From assembly GCA_900552395.1 (NCBI GenBank), contig URZJ01000087.1:1-7191 (forward strand): a DNA stretch of 7,191 nt, written 5' to 3'. Below, piece by piece: positions 1 to 5,399 of the stretch. Every line of letters begins with the position of its first letter. Within the stretch, counting starts at the first letter, position 1. The position numbers and the translations under genes were made by a program. The notes beneath the pieces were generated by a model. The model saw only the letters and a list, made by a program, of their open reading frames with translations, ran no database searches and was not told the DNA's origin. The stretch comes from an uncultured Collinsella sp. (lineage in GTDB: Bacteria; Actinomycetota; Coriobacteriia; Coriobacteriales; Coriobacteriaceae).

Positions 1-617
1 ACACCCAGGCCTGCCCAGCCATCGAGGTCAAAGCCGGTCGTCTGCGAAATAAGCGCCGCCACCAGGACCGAGCCCGAGGTGATGACGTCGTTTTTGGAGT
101 CCTGTGCTGTGGCGATGAGCGTCTCTGAGTCGATGCGGTCGCCCAACGTGCGGTTGAACGCGGCCATCCAGAGCTTAACGAGCATGGACAAGACGAGGGC
201 GGCTAAGGAGAGCACCGAATATGCAGTGGGGGAAGGCTTGATGATCTTGGTGATTGACTCGAGGATTAGGTTGATGCCGACGGCGCAAACCAGGACGGCG
301 ACAAACAGACCGGCCAGGTACTCGTAGCGGCCGTGACCATAGGGGTGGCCCTCGTCGGCCGGTCGGCTGGCAAGGCGGAACCCGAGCAGGCTCACGATGT
401 TGCTCGAGGCGTCGGAGAGGTTGTTGAAGGCATCGGCGATAAGCGAGACGGAGCCGGCGAGCAGGCCCGCGATGCCCTTAGCCAGGCACAGGGTGATGTT
501 GAGGCCAATGCAAATGAGGCTTGCGGCAAAGCCCGCGTTGGTGCGGCAAGATGTATCGACCGGCTGGCCCTCGCTGCCGGGAACAAGCGTATGTACCAGC
601 CGATTTACAAATAGCAT
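1..617 (-). CDS. Cation diffusion facilitator (CDF) metal exporter, Mn-type motifs, partial
   Basis: N-terminal 205 residues of a CDF antiporter, which exports divalent metal ions across the cytoplasmic membrane in exchange for protons; the gene continues past the left edge, so the cytoplasmic C-terminal domain is not visible. Hydrophobic segments lie near residues 28-55, 57-80, 101-119, 133-154 and 178-192. The TM2 metal site reads D62-A-F-N65-N-L-S-D69, the family loop motif is H91-P-Y-G-H-G-R-Y-E99, and the TM5 site is D173-S-K-N-D177. In the known CDF grouping, NxxxD in TM2 with DxxxD in TM5 marks manganese-type members, whereas zinc members carry HxxxD in TM5. Manganese as substrate is therefore a reasonable inference, with iron possible. 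The ATG at 617 is chosen because GAGGA (630-626) sits 8 bases before it; an in-frame ATG at 638 lacks such a site. Transcribed divergently from the zinc-ribbon gene. Confidence 0.93.
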   Translation of the reverse strand, partial: MLFVNRLVHTLVPGSEGQPVDTSCRTNAGFAASLICIGLNITLCLAKGIAGLLAGSVSLIADAFNNLSDASSNIVSLLGFRLASRPADEGHPYGHGRYEYLAGLFVAVLVCAVGINLILESITKIIKPSPTAYSVLSLAALVLSMLVKLWMAAFNRTLGDRIDSETLIATAQDSKNDVITSGSVLVAALISQTTGFDLDGWAGLG

Positions 618-835
618 AGCGGTCGTCCTCACAATCATGTTTAAGGGGATAGTGTAGCTCGCGCGGGGGCGCCGTGCACCGATGCTCAGAAAATGCAGCA
701 ATAGTCTGCCGGTGCTAACGAGCGAGCCTTCTCGTCTGCCTGAGTGGTCCATTTTGGGCCACATGGGTATGGGCATGTGCCTGTTTGCTCGACATACTTA
801 ATGTCGACAGCCCCTGTGCAAAGGAGGACGTTTCC
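618..835. promoter_or_regulatory. Divergent intergenic region with two inverted repeats
   Basis: This 218-base gap separates the CDF gene (minus) from the zinc-ribbon gene (plus) and must hold both promoters. Two short perfect inverted repeats lie on the zinc-ribbon side: CACATG (760-765) with CATGTG (774-779) across 8 bases, and TCGACAT (789-795) with ATGTCGA (801-807) across 5 bases. The second ends 28 bases before the ATG at 836 and just before the Shine-Dalgarno, a position where a repressor or an mRNA hairpin could act. On the minus strand, TACACT (656-651) is a possible -10 element for the CDF gene. I see no convincing -35 box on either strand. Repeats this short also occur by chance, so an operator role is only suggested. 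Confidence 0.35.
820..828 (+). promoter_or_regulatory. Strong Shine-Dalgarno for the zinc-ribbon gene
   Basis: AAAGGAGGA lies 7 bases before the ATG at 836. It fixes the start of the zinc-ribbon protein at 836 rather than at the earlier in-frame GTG/ATG-type codons around 785. Confidence 0.8.
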
Positions 836-1138
836 ATGGACGAGATGTTTGCCATTAAATGTCAAAACTGCGGCGGCCCTATGTACTCGCACCAGGCTAA
901 GCGCAGCTTTGAGTGCGCCTATTGCGGCACGGTGGTTCCGTGGCAGGCTGATGCGGGGGAGCCCAAGAGCGCCCTGGGCATTCGCCATACGCCGTTGACG
1001 GTGGTGGATGGACTGCTCAAGCTCACGCATGTGTCGCAACTCGAGCGCCCGGAGGACCCGGACTGGTATTTCTCCTGGAACATCTGCTGTGGGAGGATCG
1101 CGGCACGGCGCAGGAGTTCCAAGAGGCCACGCATGTGA
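836..1138 (+). CDS. Zinc-ribbon protein, N-terminal fragment before a frameshift
   Basis: As read, this encodes 100 residues. The start has a near-ideal Shine-Dalgarno. Residues 9-31 form a rubredoxin-like zinc ribbon: C9-x2-C12 and C27-x2-C30, each followed by G. Coding character is good up to about residue 80 (D-P-D-W-Y-F). After that the frame turns into an arginine-rich tail (R-R-R-S-S-K-R-P-R-M) that uses several AGG codons, which is unlike the neighbouring genes. The next frame over reads W-E-D-R-G-T-A-Q-E-F-Q-E-A-T-H-V and runs straight into the downstream ORF. I infer that this is the first part of one 436-residue protein and that about one base is missing between roughly 1064 and 1092. 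The stop overlaps the downstream GTG by four bases (GTGA), so two translationally coupled genes remain an alternative. Confidence 0.7.
   Translation: MDEMFAIKCQNCGGPMYSHQAKRSFECAYCGTVVPWQADAGEPKSALGIRHTPLTVVDGLLKLTHVSQLERPEDPDWYFSWNICCGRIAARRRSSKRPRM
1061..1095 (+). other. Probable one-base deletion (frameshift) in the zinc-ribbon gene
   Basis: Upstream codons fall at positions 2 modulo 3 and downstream codons at 1 modulo 3, which fits loss of one base (or gain of two). Adding one base back near 1085 would give a single 437-codon frame from 836 to 2145. I found no classical X-XXY-YYZ slippery heptamer here, so programmed -1 frameshifting is not favoured. A real mutation or an assembly error fits better. 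Confidence 0.65.
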
Positions 1139-2145
1139 GCATTCCTTGCCCCTTCTGTGGTGCGTCCTTTGAGGGCGAGTCGACCCAGCGCGTGTTTGAG
1201 TGCCCGTCCTGCGGCAACAAGATCGGCATTGCCGACCTGCTCAAGCCGGGGACGTTTAGCAAGCGCCTGACCATGGGCGTAGGTGCGGAGTATGTGCCTG
1301 AGCAGGGTATTCCTTGCGAAATCTCGCCGCAGCAGGCACGTGCCAACGCGCTGCAGCTGGTGCGTCAGTATCCGGATGCCTTTGCCGGGCACGATGTAGA
1401 AGATGCGATCCAAAACGACATGATGCTCTTCTACTTCCCCATGGCGCTGGCGGACCTGCGCATGATGGTGAGCTTCCCGGGCAAGGGCCTGAGCAAGGAG
1501 ACCCTGGTGTACTACGAGGTGCTCGACTGGGCATATCCCAGGGCAAACTACCTGGACGTTCGCCTCATGGGCATTTTGGAGCCGTGGGACTTTGCCAAGG
1601 TTGGGCCGTTCGATCCCGCCATGCAGGAAGGTGACTTCCGCGTTGTCTCCGTCGATGCGTCTACCAAGGACCAGGTGGTCATTGATAAGTTGGCGCTCGA
1701 CGTTGCGGGCAACGACGCCGAGGCTGTACTGGGGCTCAATAAAAAGAGCATCCGCACCTGGGCGCGCAAGGCCCGCAAGCATAAGGACGGTCTGGTTATG
1801 GTGCCGGTCTACTTTGTCGATCGTCCCGCGTCGGATGGACGCGATGGCGAGCAGGTGCGCATTGCTGTAAATGGCCAGACGGGCCGCGCGGCCGCGGTGG
1901 TGTTTAGCGACAAGCGCGAAACGCATATCGTGGCGCCGCTCAAACCCAACGTGATGCTGTCGGGCGAAAGCACCGTGCACGCCACGCCCGTCGAGGTCAA
2001 ATACGTTAAATCTCCGTTCCTATACCAGATCGTACGCCGTGGAGGCGGCGGGCAGCCGCGTCAGGTGGCAGCGGCGACGGAGGGTTCTTACCGAGAGGAG
2101 AAGCCCAAACGCAAGGGCTTGCTCGCTGCGATCTTTGGGAAGTAG
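1135..2145 (+). CDS. Zinc-ribbon protein (TFIIB-type zinc ribbon family), main fragment
   Basis: 336 residues from a GTG that overlaps the preceding stop; an AAGAGG 8 bases upstream could allow a separate start. A second zinc ribbon sits at the N-terminus: C5-x2-C8 and C23-x2-C26. A mixed alpha/beta body follows, and near residues 222-250 comes a stretch of the form (V)-M-V-P-V-Y-F-V-D then V-N-G-Q-T-G. That resembles the 'LPVW...NGQTGK' motif of proteins usually annotated as TFIIB-type zinc ribbon-containing, sometimes mislabelled PriA-like. Those relatives carry two ribbons in one chain, which supports fusion with the 836-1138 fragment. The C-terminus (K-R-K-G-L-L-A-A-I-F-G-K) is basic then hydrophobic and might contact membrane; no transmembrane helix is evident. 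Biochemical role unknown. Family assignment is from remembered motifs, not a search. Confidence 0.8.
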   Translation: MSIPCPFCGASFEGESTQRVFECPSCGNKIGIADLLKPGTFSKRLTMGVGAEYVPEQGIPCEISPQQARANALQLVRQYPDAFAGHDVEDAIQNDMMLFYFPMALADLRMMVSFPGKGLSKETLVYYEVLDWAYPRANYLDVRLMGILEPWDFAKVGPFDPAMQEGDFRVVSVDASTKDQVVIDKLALDVAGNDAEAVLGLNKKSIRTWARKARKHKDGLVMVPVYFVDRPASDGRDGEQVRIAVNGQTGRAAAVVFSDKRETHIVAPLKPNVMLSGESTVHATPVEVKYVKSPFLYQIVRRGGGGQPRQVAAATEGSYREEKPKRKGLLAAIFGK

Positions 2146-2193
2146 GGAAGCGGAGCCGGGGCGTCGGGCTGCATCGCAAGGTCATGAGACGAA

Positions 2194-2221
2194 TTTAAGA
2201 CTGCTGGGAACGTGCTACTAT
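2194..2221 (+). promoter_or_regulatory. Candidate extended -10 promoter for the SHOCT-family gene
   Basis: TG-C-TACTAT (2213-2221) matches an extended -10 element. A weak -35-like TTTAAG (2194-2199) lies 16 bases before the TACTAT hexamer. Transcription would start near 2228, about 34 bases before the ATG at 2262. The surrounding bases are AT-richer than the gene upstream. Confidence 0.45.
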
Positions 2222-2261
2222 TGCCGATAGCCTTAATCTTGTAAGAAGCGGAGACCAGATT

Positions 2262-2633
2262 ATGGGTTTTGCGGATCAGCAGCTTCAGCTTCAGGTACCG
2301 TATTCTCCTGACGACACGTTTAATGCCTTGAAGGCAGCTATGGAAAAGCTGCCTAAAGTAAAAGTTGATAGTGCATCGCCCACAACAAGAACAGTTGCAG
2401 CCGAGATTGGTATGAGCCTTTGGTCTTGGGGCGAAAATATCAGTATTTCGGTTGTTCCAGTTGAAGGCGGATCTGGCGTTACTGTCAAGTCGTCATCTAA
2501 GGTCAGGGCAAACGTATTAAACGGGGGCAAAAATGCAAAGAATATTGTCGAGATAGTCGATGCCCTATCGAAGGAGCTTGAGCGGTATCCGCAGGTTTCA
2601 CAGACTATTGAGACGCTGGCGGATAGTGGTTGA
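2262..2633 (+). CDS. Small protein truncated before its SHOCT domain
   Basis: 123 residues, with GGAG 8 bases before the ATG. The N-terminal domain has the pattern of a small alpha/beta fold: a V-P-Y-S-P-D-D-T-F-N-A-L helix start, an S-L-W-S-W-G-E-N strand turn, and a final helix N-I-V-E-I-V-D-A-L-S-K-E-L. I recall this arrangement from SHOCT-containing hypothetical proteins but cannot name the domain. No signal peptide or transmembrane helix is visible. The ORF ends A-D-S-G-stop at 2631-2633, and the next frame immediately encodes a textbook SHOCT domain (2632-2730). Removing one T of 2630-2631 gives A-D-S-G-D-V-V-A-R-L in one frame and a 155-residue protein ending at 2730. Composition is distinct: a hand count over 2281-2460 gives 46% G+C, against 67% over 1321-1380 in the gene before it, which suggests a different origin. 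Confidence 0.8.
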   Translation: MGFADQQLQLQVPYSPDDTFNALKAAMEKLPKVKVDSASPTTRTVAAEIGMSLWSWGENISISVVPVEGGSGVTVKSSSKVRANVLNGGKNAKNIVEIVDALSKELERYPQVSQTIETLADSG

Positions 2634-2730
2634 TGTAGTTGCAAGGCTTGAGAGGCTCGCAGCACTGCGTGAGAGTGGAGTACTTACCGAGGAAGAGTTT
2701 GCTGCAGAAAAGGCAAAAATCCTTTCGTAA
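2632..2730 (+). pseudogene. Out-of-frame SHOCT domain, C-terminal end of the preceding gene
   Basis: Read from GAT at 2632 this gives D-V-V-A-R-L-E-R-L-A-A-L, then R-E-S-G-V-L-T-E-E-E-F, then A-A-E-K-A-K-I-L-S-stop (TAA 2728-2730). This is the SHOCT (short C-terminal) motif: a first helix with L-x-x-L, a G-[VI]-[IL]-T-x-E-E-F turn, and a second helix ending K-x-x-[IL]-L. SHOCT domains sit at the C-terminus of otherwise varied bacterial proteins and are thought to mediate oligomerisation or binding. No start codon or ribosome site of its own precedes it, so it is almost certainly the severed end of the 2262 gene. The junction GGT-TGA-T, followed by GAT in the +1 frame, superficially resembles the prfB (RF2) +1 shift site. 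Confidence 0.75.
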
Positions 2731-2959
2731 TCAGACACGATGGTTGGATTTGCATTCTATTATTGAACTTGTTTATACCAGGCTGAAAACATCGTGTGTA
2801 ATAAAGGTGCGTAGTAGCCTCGTCTTGATTGGCGGATGTAAATAAACGGTGGAACGGCTGTAAAAGAGCCTTGCCACTGGGTAAAATCAGGATGTGCCGC
2901 GGAACCCGCTCCTCAGTCGGTCAACTTTGGAAGCGCGGGCAACGCAGGTATTATCGTCT
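2731..2959. other. Intergenic stretch without a recognisable gene
   Basis: 229 bases between the SHOCT domain and the convergent terminator hairpin. The first half is AT-rich (for example 2745-2805). A small stem GGCT...AGCC occurs near 2867-2880, and CCCGC (2908-2912) can pair with GCGGG (2935-2939). An open plus frame starting at a TTG (2829) runs through the terminator to 3038, lacks a ribosome site and resembles no family I know. I see no tRNA, SRP RNA, or riboswitch core. Confidence 0.4.
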
Positions 2960-2985
2960 AAAGGGCCGGGTGCAACCGGCCCTTT
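2960..2985. terminator. Bidirectional hairpin between convergent units
   Basis: AAAGGGCCGG (2960-2969) pairs perfectly with CCGGCCCTTT (2976-2985) around the loop GTGCAA, a 10-bp stem. The T run is only three bases within the stem on either strand, so it is an intrinsic terminator with a weak U-tract. It lies 22 bases past the stop of the 30-aa minus-strand ORF and about 230 bases past the SHOCT gene on the plus strand, so it can serve both. Confidence 0.75.
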
Positions 2986-3007
2986 GCATGACTCCCTTCG
3001 CTATCCG

Positions 3008-3100
3008 TTACTGCTTATATTCCCGCCAGATCGAGTAGAGGTTCCGGGCAATGCCGGTCACATACATCGAGAGGCGCAGGATTTCAAGAAACAAGTTCAT
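3008..3100 (-). CDS. 30-residue small ORF, possible membrane-associated peptide
   Basis: Begins M-N-L-F-L-E-I-L-R-L-S-M-Y-V-T-G and ends N-L-Y-S-I-W-R-E-Y-K-Q-stop. A GGGGTGA element 5 bases before the ATG at 3100 can act as ribosome site. The peptide is amphipathic, with a hydrophobic first half and aromatic/basic second half, and no Cys. A strong terminator follows directly (2985-2960), as expected for a real gene end. It is the last ORF of the minus-strand unit that starts at 5399, or has its own promoter in the 3101-3243 leader. I do not recognise a family. A type I toxin-like or regulatory leader peptide is possible, but nothing in the sequence proves it. The frame could be extended upstream through a GTG at 3109. 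Confidence 0.45.
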   Translation of the reverse strand: MNLFLEILRLSMYVTGIARNLYSIWREYKQ

Positions 3101-3243
3101 AGGCTTCACCCCAATCGGAGATCGGAGCGTTGCCCGCAGGCGGATTCCGCGGCAGTCAAGATTTTACCTCACAGGCCGCGGTGGGAGACATCCTACCCAC
3201 CCCATGGTTTGGAACAGTGTCGATCTAACGGGCAATCAAACCT
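3101..3243 (-). other. Structured leader upstream of the 30-residue ORF
   Basis: 143 bases between the 73-aa gene and the small ORF, dense in inverted repeats. GGTGGG (3180-3185) pairs with CCCACC (3196-3201). The self-complementary hexamer CCGCGG occurs twice (3147-3152 and 3176-3181) and can pair with itself. GCGGA (3140-3144) pairs with TCCGC (3146-3150), which competes with the CCGCGG pairing. A tandem 7-bp repeat ATCGGAG lies at 3114-3120 and 3121-3127, next to the ribosome site of the small ORF. The mutually exclusive pairings could form alternative RNA folds. No known riboswitch class was recognised. Confidence 0.35.
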
Positions 3244-3465
3244 CTAGCACTCTTTGAATTGAGCAAGCATCTGCCCGAAGGTGCTGAGTTCGAACGGTTC
3301 ATAAATGAGCGAACCGCCGTCCGCGGTCCTGTAGAGCCCGCAGGGGAGGTAGCGCCCATCGGGGAGGACGTAGAGGTTGGCTTCTTCCTTCAGTCCTGCT
3401 GGAAATAGCGGAATCCCGTTTTCGTCCACTTGGAACTCGTCTATATTCGCGATCTTCCTCTCCAT
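3244..3465 (-). CDS. Hypothetical 73-aa protein
   Basis: The ATG at 3465 is preceded by AGGAGG with only 4 bases between. The protein is acidic and soluble-looking with no membrane segment. Its middle, L-Y-V-L-P-D-G-R-Y-L-P-C-G-L-Y, followed by D-G-G-S-L-I-Y-E-P, suggests a small antiparallel beta fold, and the end (L-S-T-F-G-Q-M-L-A-Q-F-K) a short helix. Two cysteines (one near residue 42, one terminal) are too few for a zinc site. It lies 32 bases downstream of the ADP-ribosylglycohydrolase on the same strand and is very likely co-transcribed. I do not recognise the family; partner or immunity-like roles are only guesses from context. Confidence 0.75.
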   Translation of the reverse strand: MERKIANIDEFQVDENGIPLFPAGLKEEANLYVLPDGRYLPCGLYRTADGGSLIYEPFELSTFGQMLAQFKEC

Positions 3466-3497
3466 GATGCCTCCTGCCTTATTTCTTGAATGGCACC

Positions 3498-4286
3498 CTA
3501 AAACAAGCAGCTCTCAATCAGCTCTTTACCGCGCAGGGTGTCAATCCACTCCTGCGGAATTGCGTCGATGCCGTATGCCGTGCCGGCGAGGGCGCCTGCG
3601 ACGGCTGCGGTGGTGTCGGTGTCGTCGCCCAGGTTGACGGCGGCAAGGACGCAATCTTCGTAGCTGTTGGTGTTAACAAAGCACCAGCTGGCGGCCTTAA
3701 GGGTGTCGCGCACGAAGCCGCCGGACCTGATTTCCTGCTCAGGCACACCTTTCAGATGAAGCGCCCACGAGGGAAGCGTGCCGTTCATCACGCCCCTCAT
3801 CAGCTCGACAAATATGACGCATGCATCGGTCGACGTTCTGTGGGCGTGCGTTATCGCGGAGACCTCGCAGATCTCGTCGCCAGTCGCGTCGACAAACGCC
3901 AGGGGCGCGATGCGCATGAGTGAACCGTTTCCGTTGTCGCGTTCGCCGGAGCCGCCTTTGCCGGTGTGCAGGGCGCGGGCGGTCGTGCCGCCGTAATCGA
4001 AAACGCCGTCGATCGTATACTCGCCACGGGCAATCCAGCCTACGAACTTGTCGCGCATGTCTGCGGTGTCGATATGACCGGGCTCCCTAATCGAGTCGCA
4101 GGTGGCAAGCGTCATGGACGTGTCATCGCTCCAGGTGCCGGCGGGCTGCCCATGCGTACCGTAGCCGATCATGTCCGTGCATTCGAACGTGCCACGAGGT
4201 CTGAACTCGTAGGGAACGCCCAGCGCGTCACCGACGGCAAGCCCATAGATGCAGTCGCGCAGTGTTGTTTTCGGTCTGTGTGTCAT
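3498..4286 (-). CDS. ADP-ribosylglycohydrolase (DraG/ARH family)
   Basis: A 262-residue single-domain hydrolase that removes ADP-ribose from modified proteins or other targets, using two Mg(II)/Mn(II) ions. Family motifs are in order and intact: G19-D-A-L-G-V-P-Y-E-F28; W52-S-D-D-T-S-M58, giving the first metal-binding D54-D55; N118-G-N-G-S-L-M-R125; T146-H-A-H-R-T-S152; and N218-L-G-D-D-T-D-T225, whose D222/D224 and T225 supply the second metal site, followed by the A-G-A-L-A-G-T-A-Y-G helix. Length is typical of bacterial DraG-like enzymes, and no signal peptide is seen, so it is cytoplasmic. AGGAG sits 6 bases before the ATG at 4286. The gene lies 63 bases after the DUF1016 nuclease and 32 bases before the 73-aa gene. 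No ADP-ribosyltransferase or nitrogenase-type partner is in the window, so the target is unknown. Confidence 0.95.
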   Translation of the reverse strand: MTHRPKTTLRDCIYGLAVGDALGVPYEFRPRGTFECTDMIGYGTHGQPAGTWSDDTSMTLATCDSIREPGHIDTADMRDKFVGWIARGEYTIDGVFDYGGTTARALHTGKGGSGERDNGNGSLMRIAPLAFVDATGDEICEVSAITHAHRTSTDACVIFVELMRGVMNGTLPSWALHLKGVPEQEIRSGGFVRDTLKAASWCFVNTNSYEDCVLAAVNLGDDTDTTAAVAGALAGTAYGIDAIPQEWIDTLRGKELIESCLF

Positions 4287-4349
4287 GGAAAGCTCCTCTT
4301 TTCCCGGGTGATGTGGAGCGCCGTCGGGGGTATCGGTCGCAACGTGCTG

Positions 4350-5399
4350 CTATCCTTGCGCTTCGCCATGAGTCGCTTCGTTGATGGCGCGGTACTCGGC
4401 ACTCAGCTCGCGCGCCAGCTCTTCCTTGCTTGGAAGATACGGCAGGTATTTGGCGGCAAACACTTGGTCGTTGTCTTCGGGCAGCGTGTACTCGACGATC
4501 GAATTGCTTTTGTCCGCGCAGAGCACGATGCCTATGGGCGGATTGTCGCCTTCGTTCATGAGCTCACGCGTGTAGTAGTTCACATACATTTGCATCTGGC
4601 CCAGGTCCTGATGCGTAAGATCGTCCGTCTTAAGGTCGATGAGCACGAAGCAGCGCATCAGATAGTTGTAAAACACAAGGTCAATATAGAAATGGCGCCC
4701 ATCAAAGGTGATGCGCTTTTGGCGCGCCTCGAAAGCGAAACCACGGCCAAGCTCCAGCAGGAACTTCTGAAGATGCGTGATGAGCGCCTGCTCTAGATCG
4801 CTCTCGCGAAACGCGGCATCGTCCGAGAAACCTAAAAACTCCAGCACATATGGGTCGCGGATGATATCCTCGGGGCGACGAGCCGGGGTGCTCTTTTGGA
4901 TTTCCTGGGTGACAGCCTCCTTGTCTTTGCTGGCAAGTAGGCGCTCGCGGAACATAGTGTTGATCTGGCGCTCGAGCTGACGCGTGCTCCAGCGAGAATC
5001 GGCACATTCGTTCATGTACCATGTTCGAGCATCAGGGTCGGTTATACGCGATAACCTGCGGTAATGTGTCCAATTCAATTCGGAACGCAGCGCGTTCCGA
5101 ATTGGGAACGCAAGATAAAACTGACGCATGTATCTTAAGCTTCTGGCGTTGAAGCCTCTGCCAAAATCCTTAGTCAATCTAACGGCAAGTTCGTCGATCA
5201 GTGCATCGCCATACTTGGCGCGCTCCTCTCCGCCCTGCTCATCAACAATGCTCTTGCCGATCTCCCAATATGCCTCAACCATCGCAAAGTTAATGGCGGT
5301 ATAGGCCTTGTCGCGAGCGGCGTTGAGAATCGAGGAAACCTGCTTGTAAAAAACTTCTGGCACGATTGCCGATTCCCCGCGGTTTACCAGTTCACCCAT
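4350..5399 (-). CDS. DUF1016 family PD-(D/E)xK nuclease (YhcG-like)
   Basis: 349 residues from ATG 5399 (350 from the adjacent in-frame TTG 5402). The N-terminal DUF1016_N part has the helix S-I-L-N-A-A-R-D-K-A-Y, then Y-W-E-I-G-K-S-I-V and G-F-N-A-R-S-L-R-Y-M-R-Q-F-Y, and L-N-W-T-H-Y-R-R-L near residues 109-117. The C-terminal nuclease core, from about residue 185, carries P-Y-V-L-E-F-L-G-F, then Y-I-D-L-V-F-Y-N with the metal-binding Asp (240) and V-L-I-D-L-K with D255 and K257, followed by G-Q-M-Q-M-Y-V-N-Y-Y. These are the expected D...(D/E)xK residues, so the enzyme looks intact. Family members often accompany type I restriction or other defence loci; none is visible here. The start has only a weak ribosome site: the best purine run (GAGGA) is about 16 bases away. 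First gene of the minus-strand unit. Confidence 0.93.
   Translation of the reverse strand: MGELVNRGESAIVPEVFYKQVSSILNAARDKAYTAINFAMVEAYWEIGKSIVDEQGGEERAKYGDALIDELAVRLTKDFGRGFNARSLRYMRQFYLAFPIRNALRSELNWTHYRRLSRITDPDARTWYMNECADSRWSTRQLERQINTMFRERLLASKDKEAVTQEIQKSTPARRPEDIIRDPYVLEFLGFSDDAAFRESDLEQALITHLQKFLLELGRGFAFEARQKRITFDGRHFYIDLVFYNYLMRCFVLIDLKTDDLTHQDLGQMQMYVNYYTRELMNEGDNPPIGIVLCADKSNSIVEYTLPEDNDQVFAAKYLPYLPSKEELARELSAEYRAINEATHGEAQG
5076..5104. repeat. 13-bp perfect inverted repeat inside the nuclease gene
   Basis: CAATTCGGAACGC (5076-5088) and GCGTTCCGAATTG (5092-5104) form a perfect 13-bp stem around a 3-base loop, within codons for I-R-N-A-L-R-S-E-L. In mRNA this would make a very stable hairpin. 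An arm this long with so short a loop is not expected by chance in 7 kb. It does not disrupt the reading frame. Confidence 0.85.

Noticed and set aside
1060..1095. Programmed -1 frameshift signal in the zinc-ribbon gene
   Set aside because: No X-XXY-YYZ heptamer in the correct frame and no obvious downstream hairpin or pseudoknot. A simple deletion fits better.
919..1980. A 353-codon open frame on the minus strand opposite the zinc-ribbon gene
   Set aside because: It is antisense to a well-supported gene with zinc-ribbon motifs and a strong ribosome site, is His/Arg-rich as expected for a GC-rich mirror frame, and has no Shine-Dalgarno.
2735..2797. ACACGATG / CATCGTGT inverted repeat with 47 bases between
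   Set aside because: An 8-bp match at this spacing is expected several times by chance in 7 kb, and no T tract follows.
2873..2879. GCCACTG, reminiscent of a conserved element of cobalamin riboswitches
   Set aside because: The other conserved blocks, including the B12 box, are absent, and no B12-related gene follows.
2829..3038. A 69-codon plus frame from a TTG codon
   Set aside because: No ribosome site, it passes through the terminator hairpin, and its basic composition resembles no family I know.
3051..3257. A 68-codon plus frame opposite the 30-aa ORF and leader
   Set aside because: It has no ribosome site and is antisense to a segment with better gene structure (ribosome site, short ORF, terminator). 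It could be real if the small ORF is not.
3966..4796. A 276-codon open plus frame across the hydrolase/nuclease boundary
   Set aside because: It runs antisense through two clearly recognised enzymes and matches no family. It is a product of the GC-rich codon pattern.
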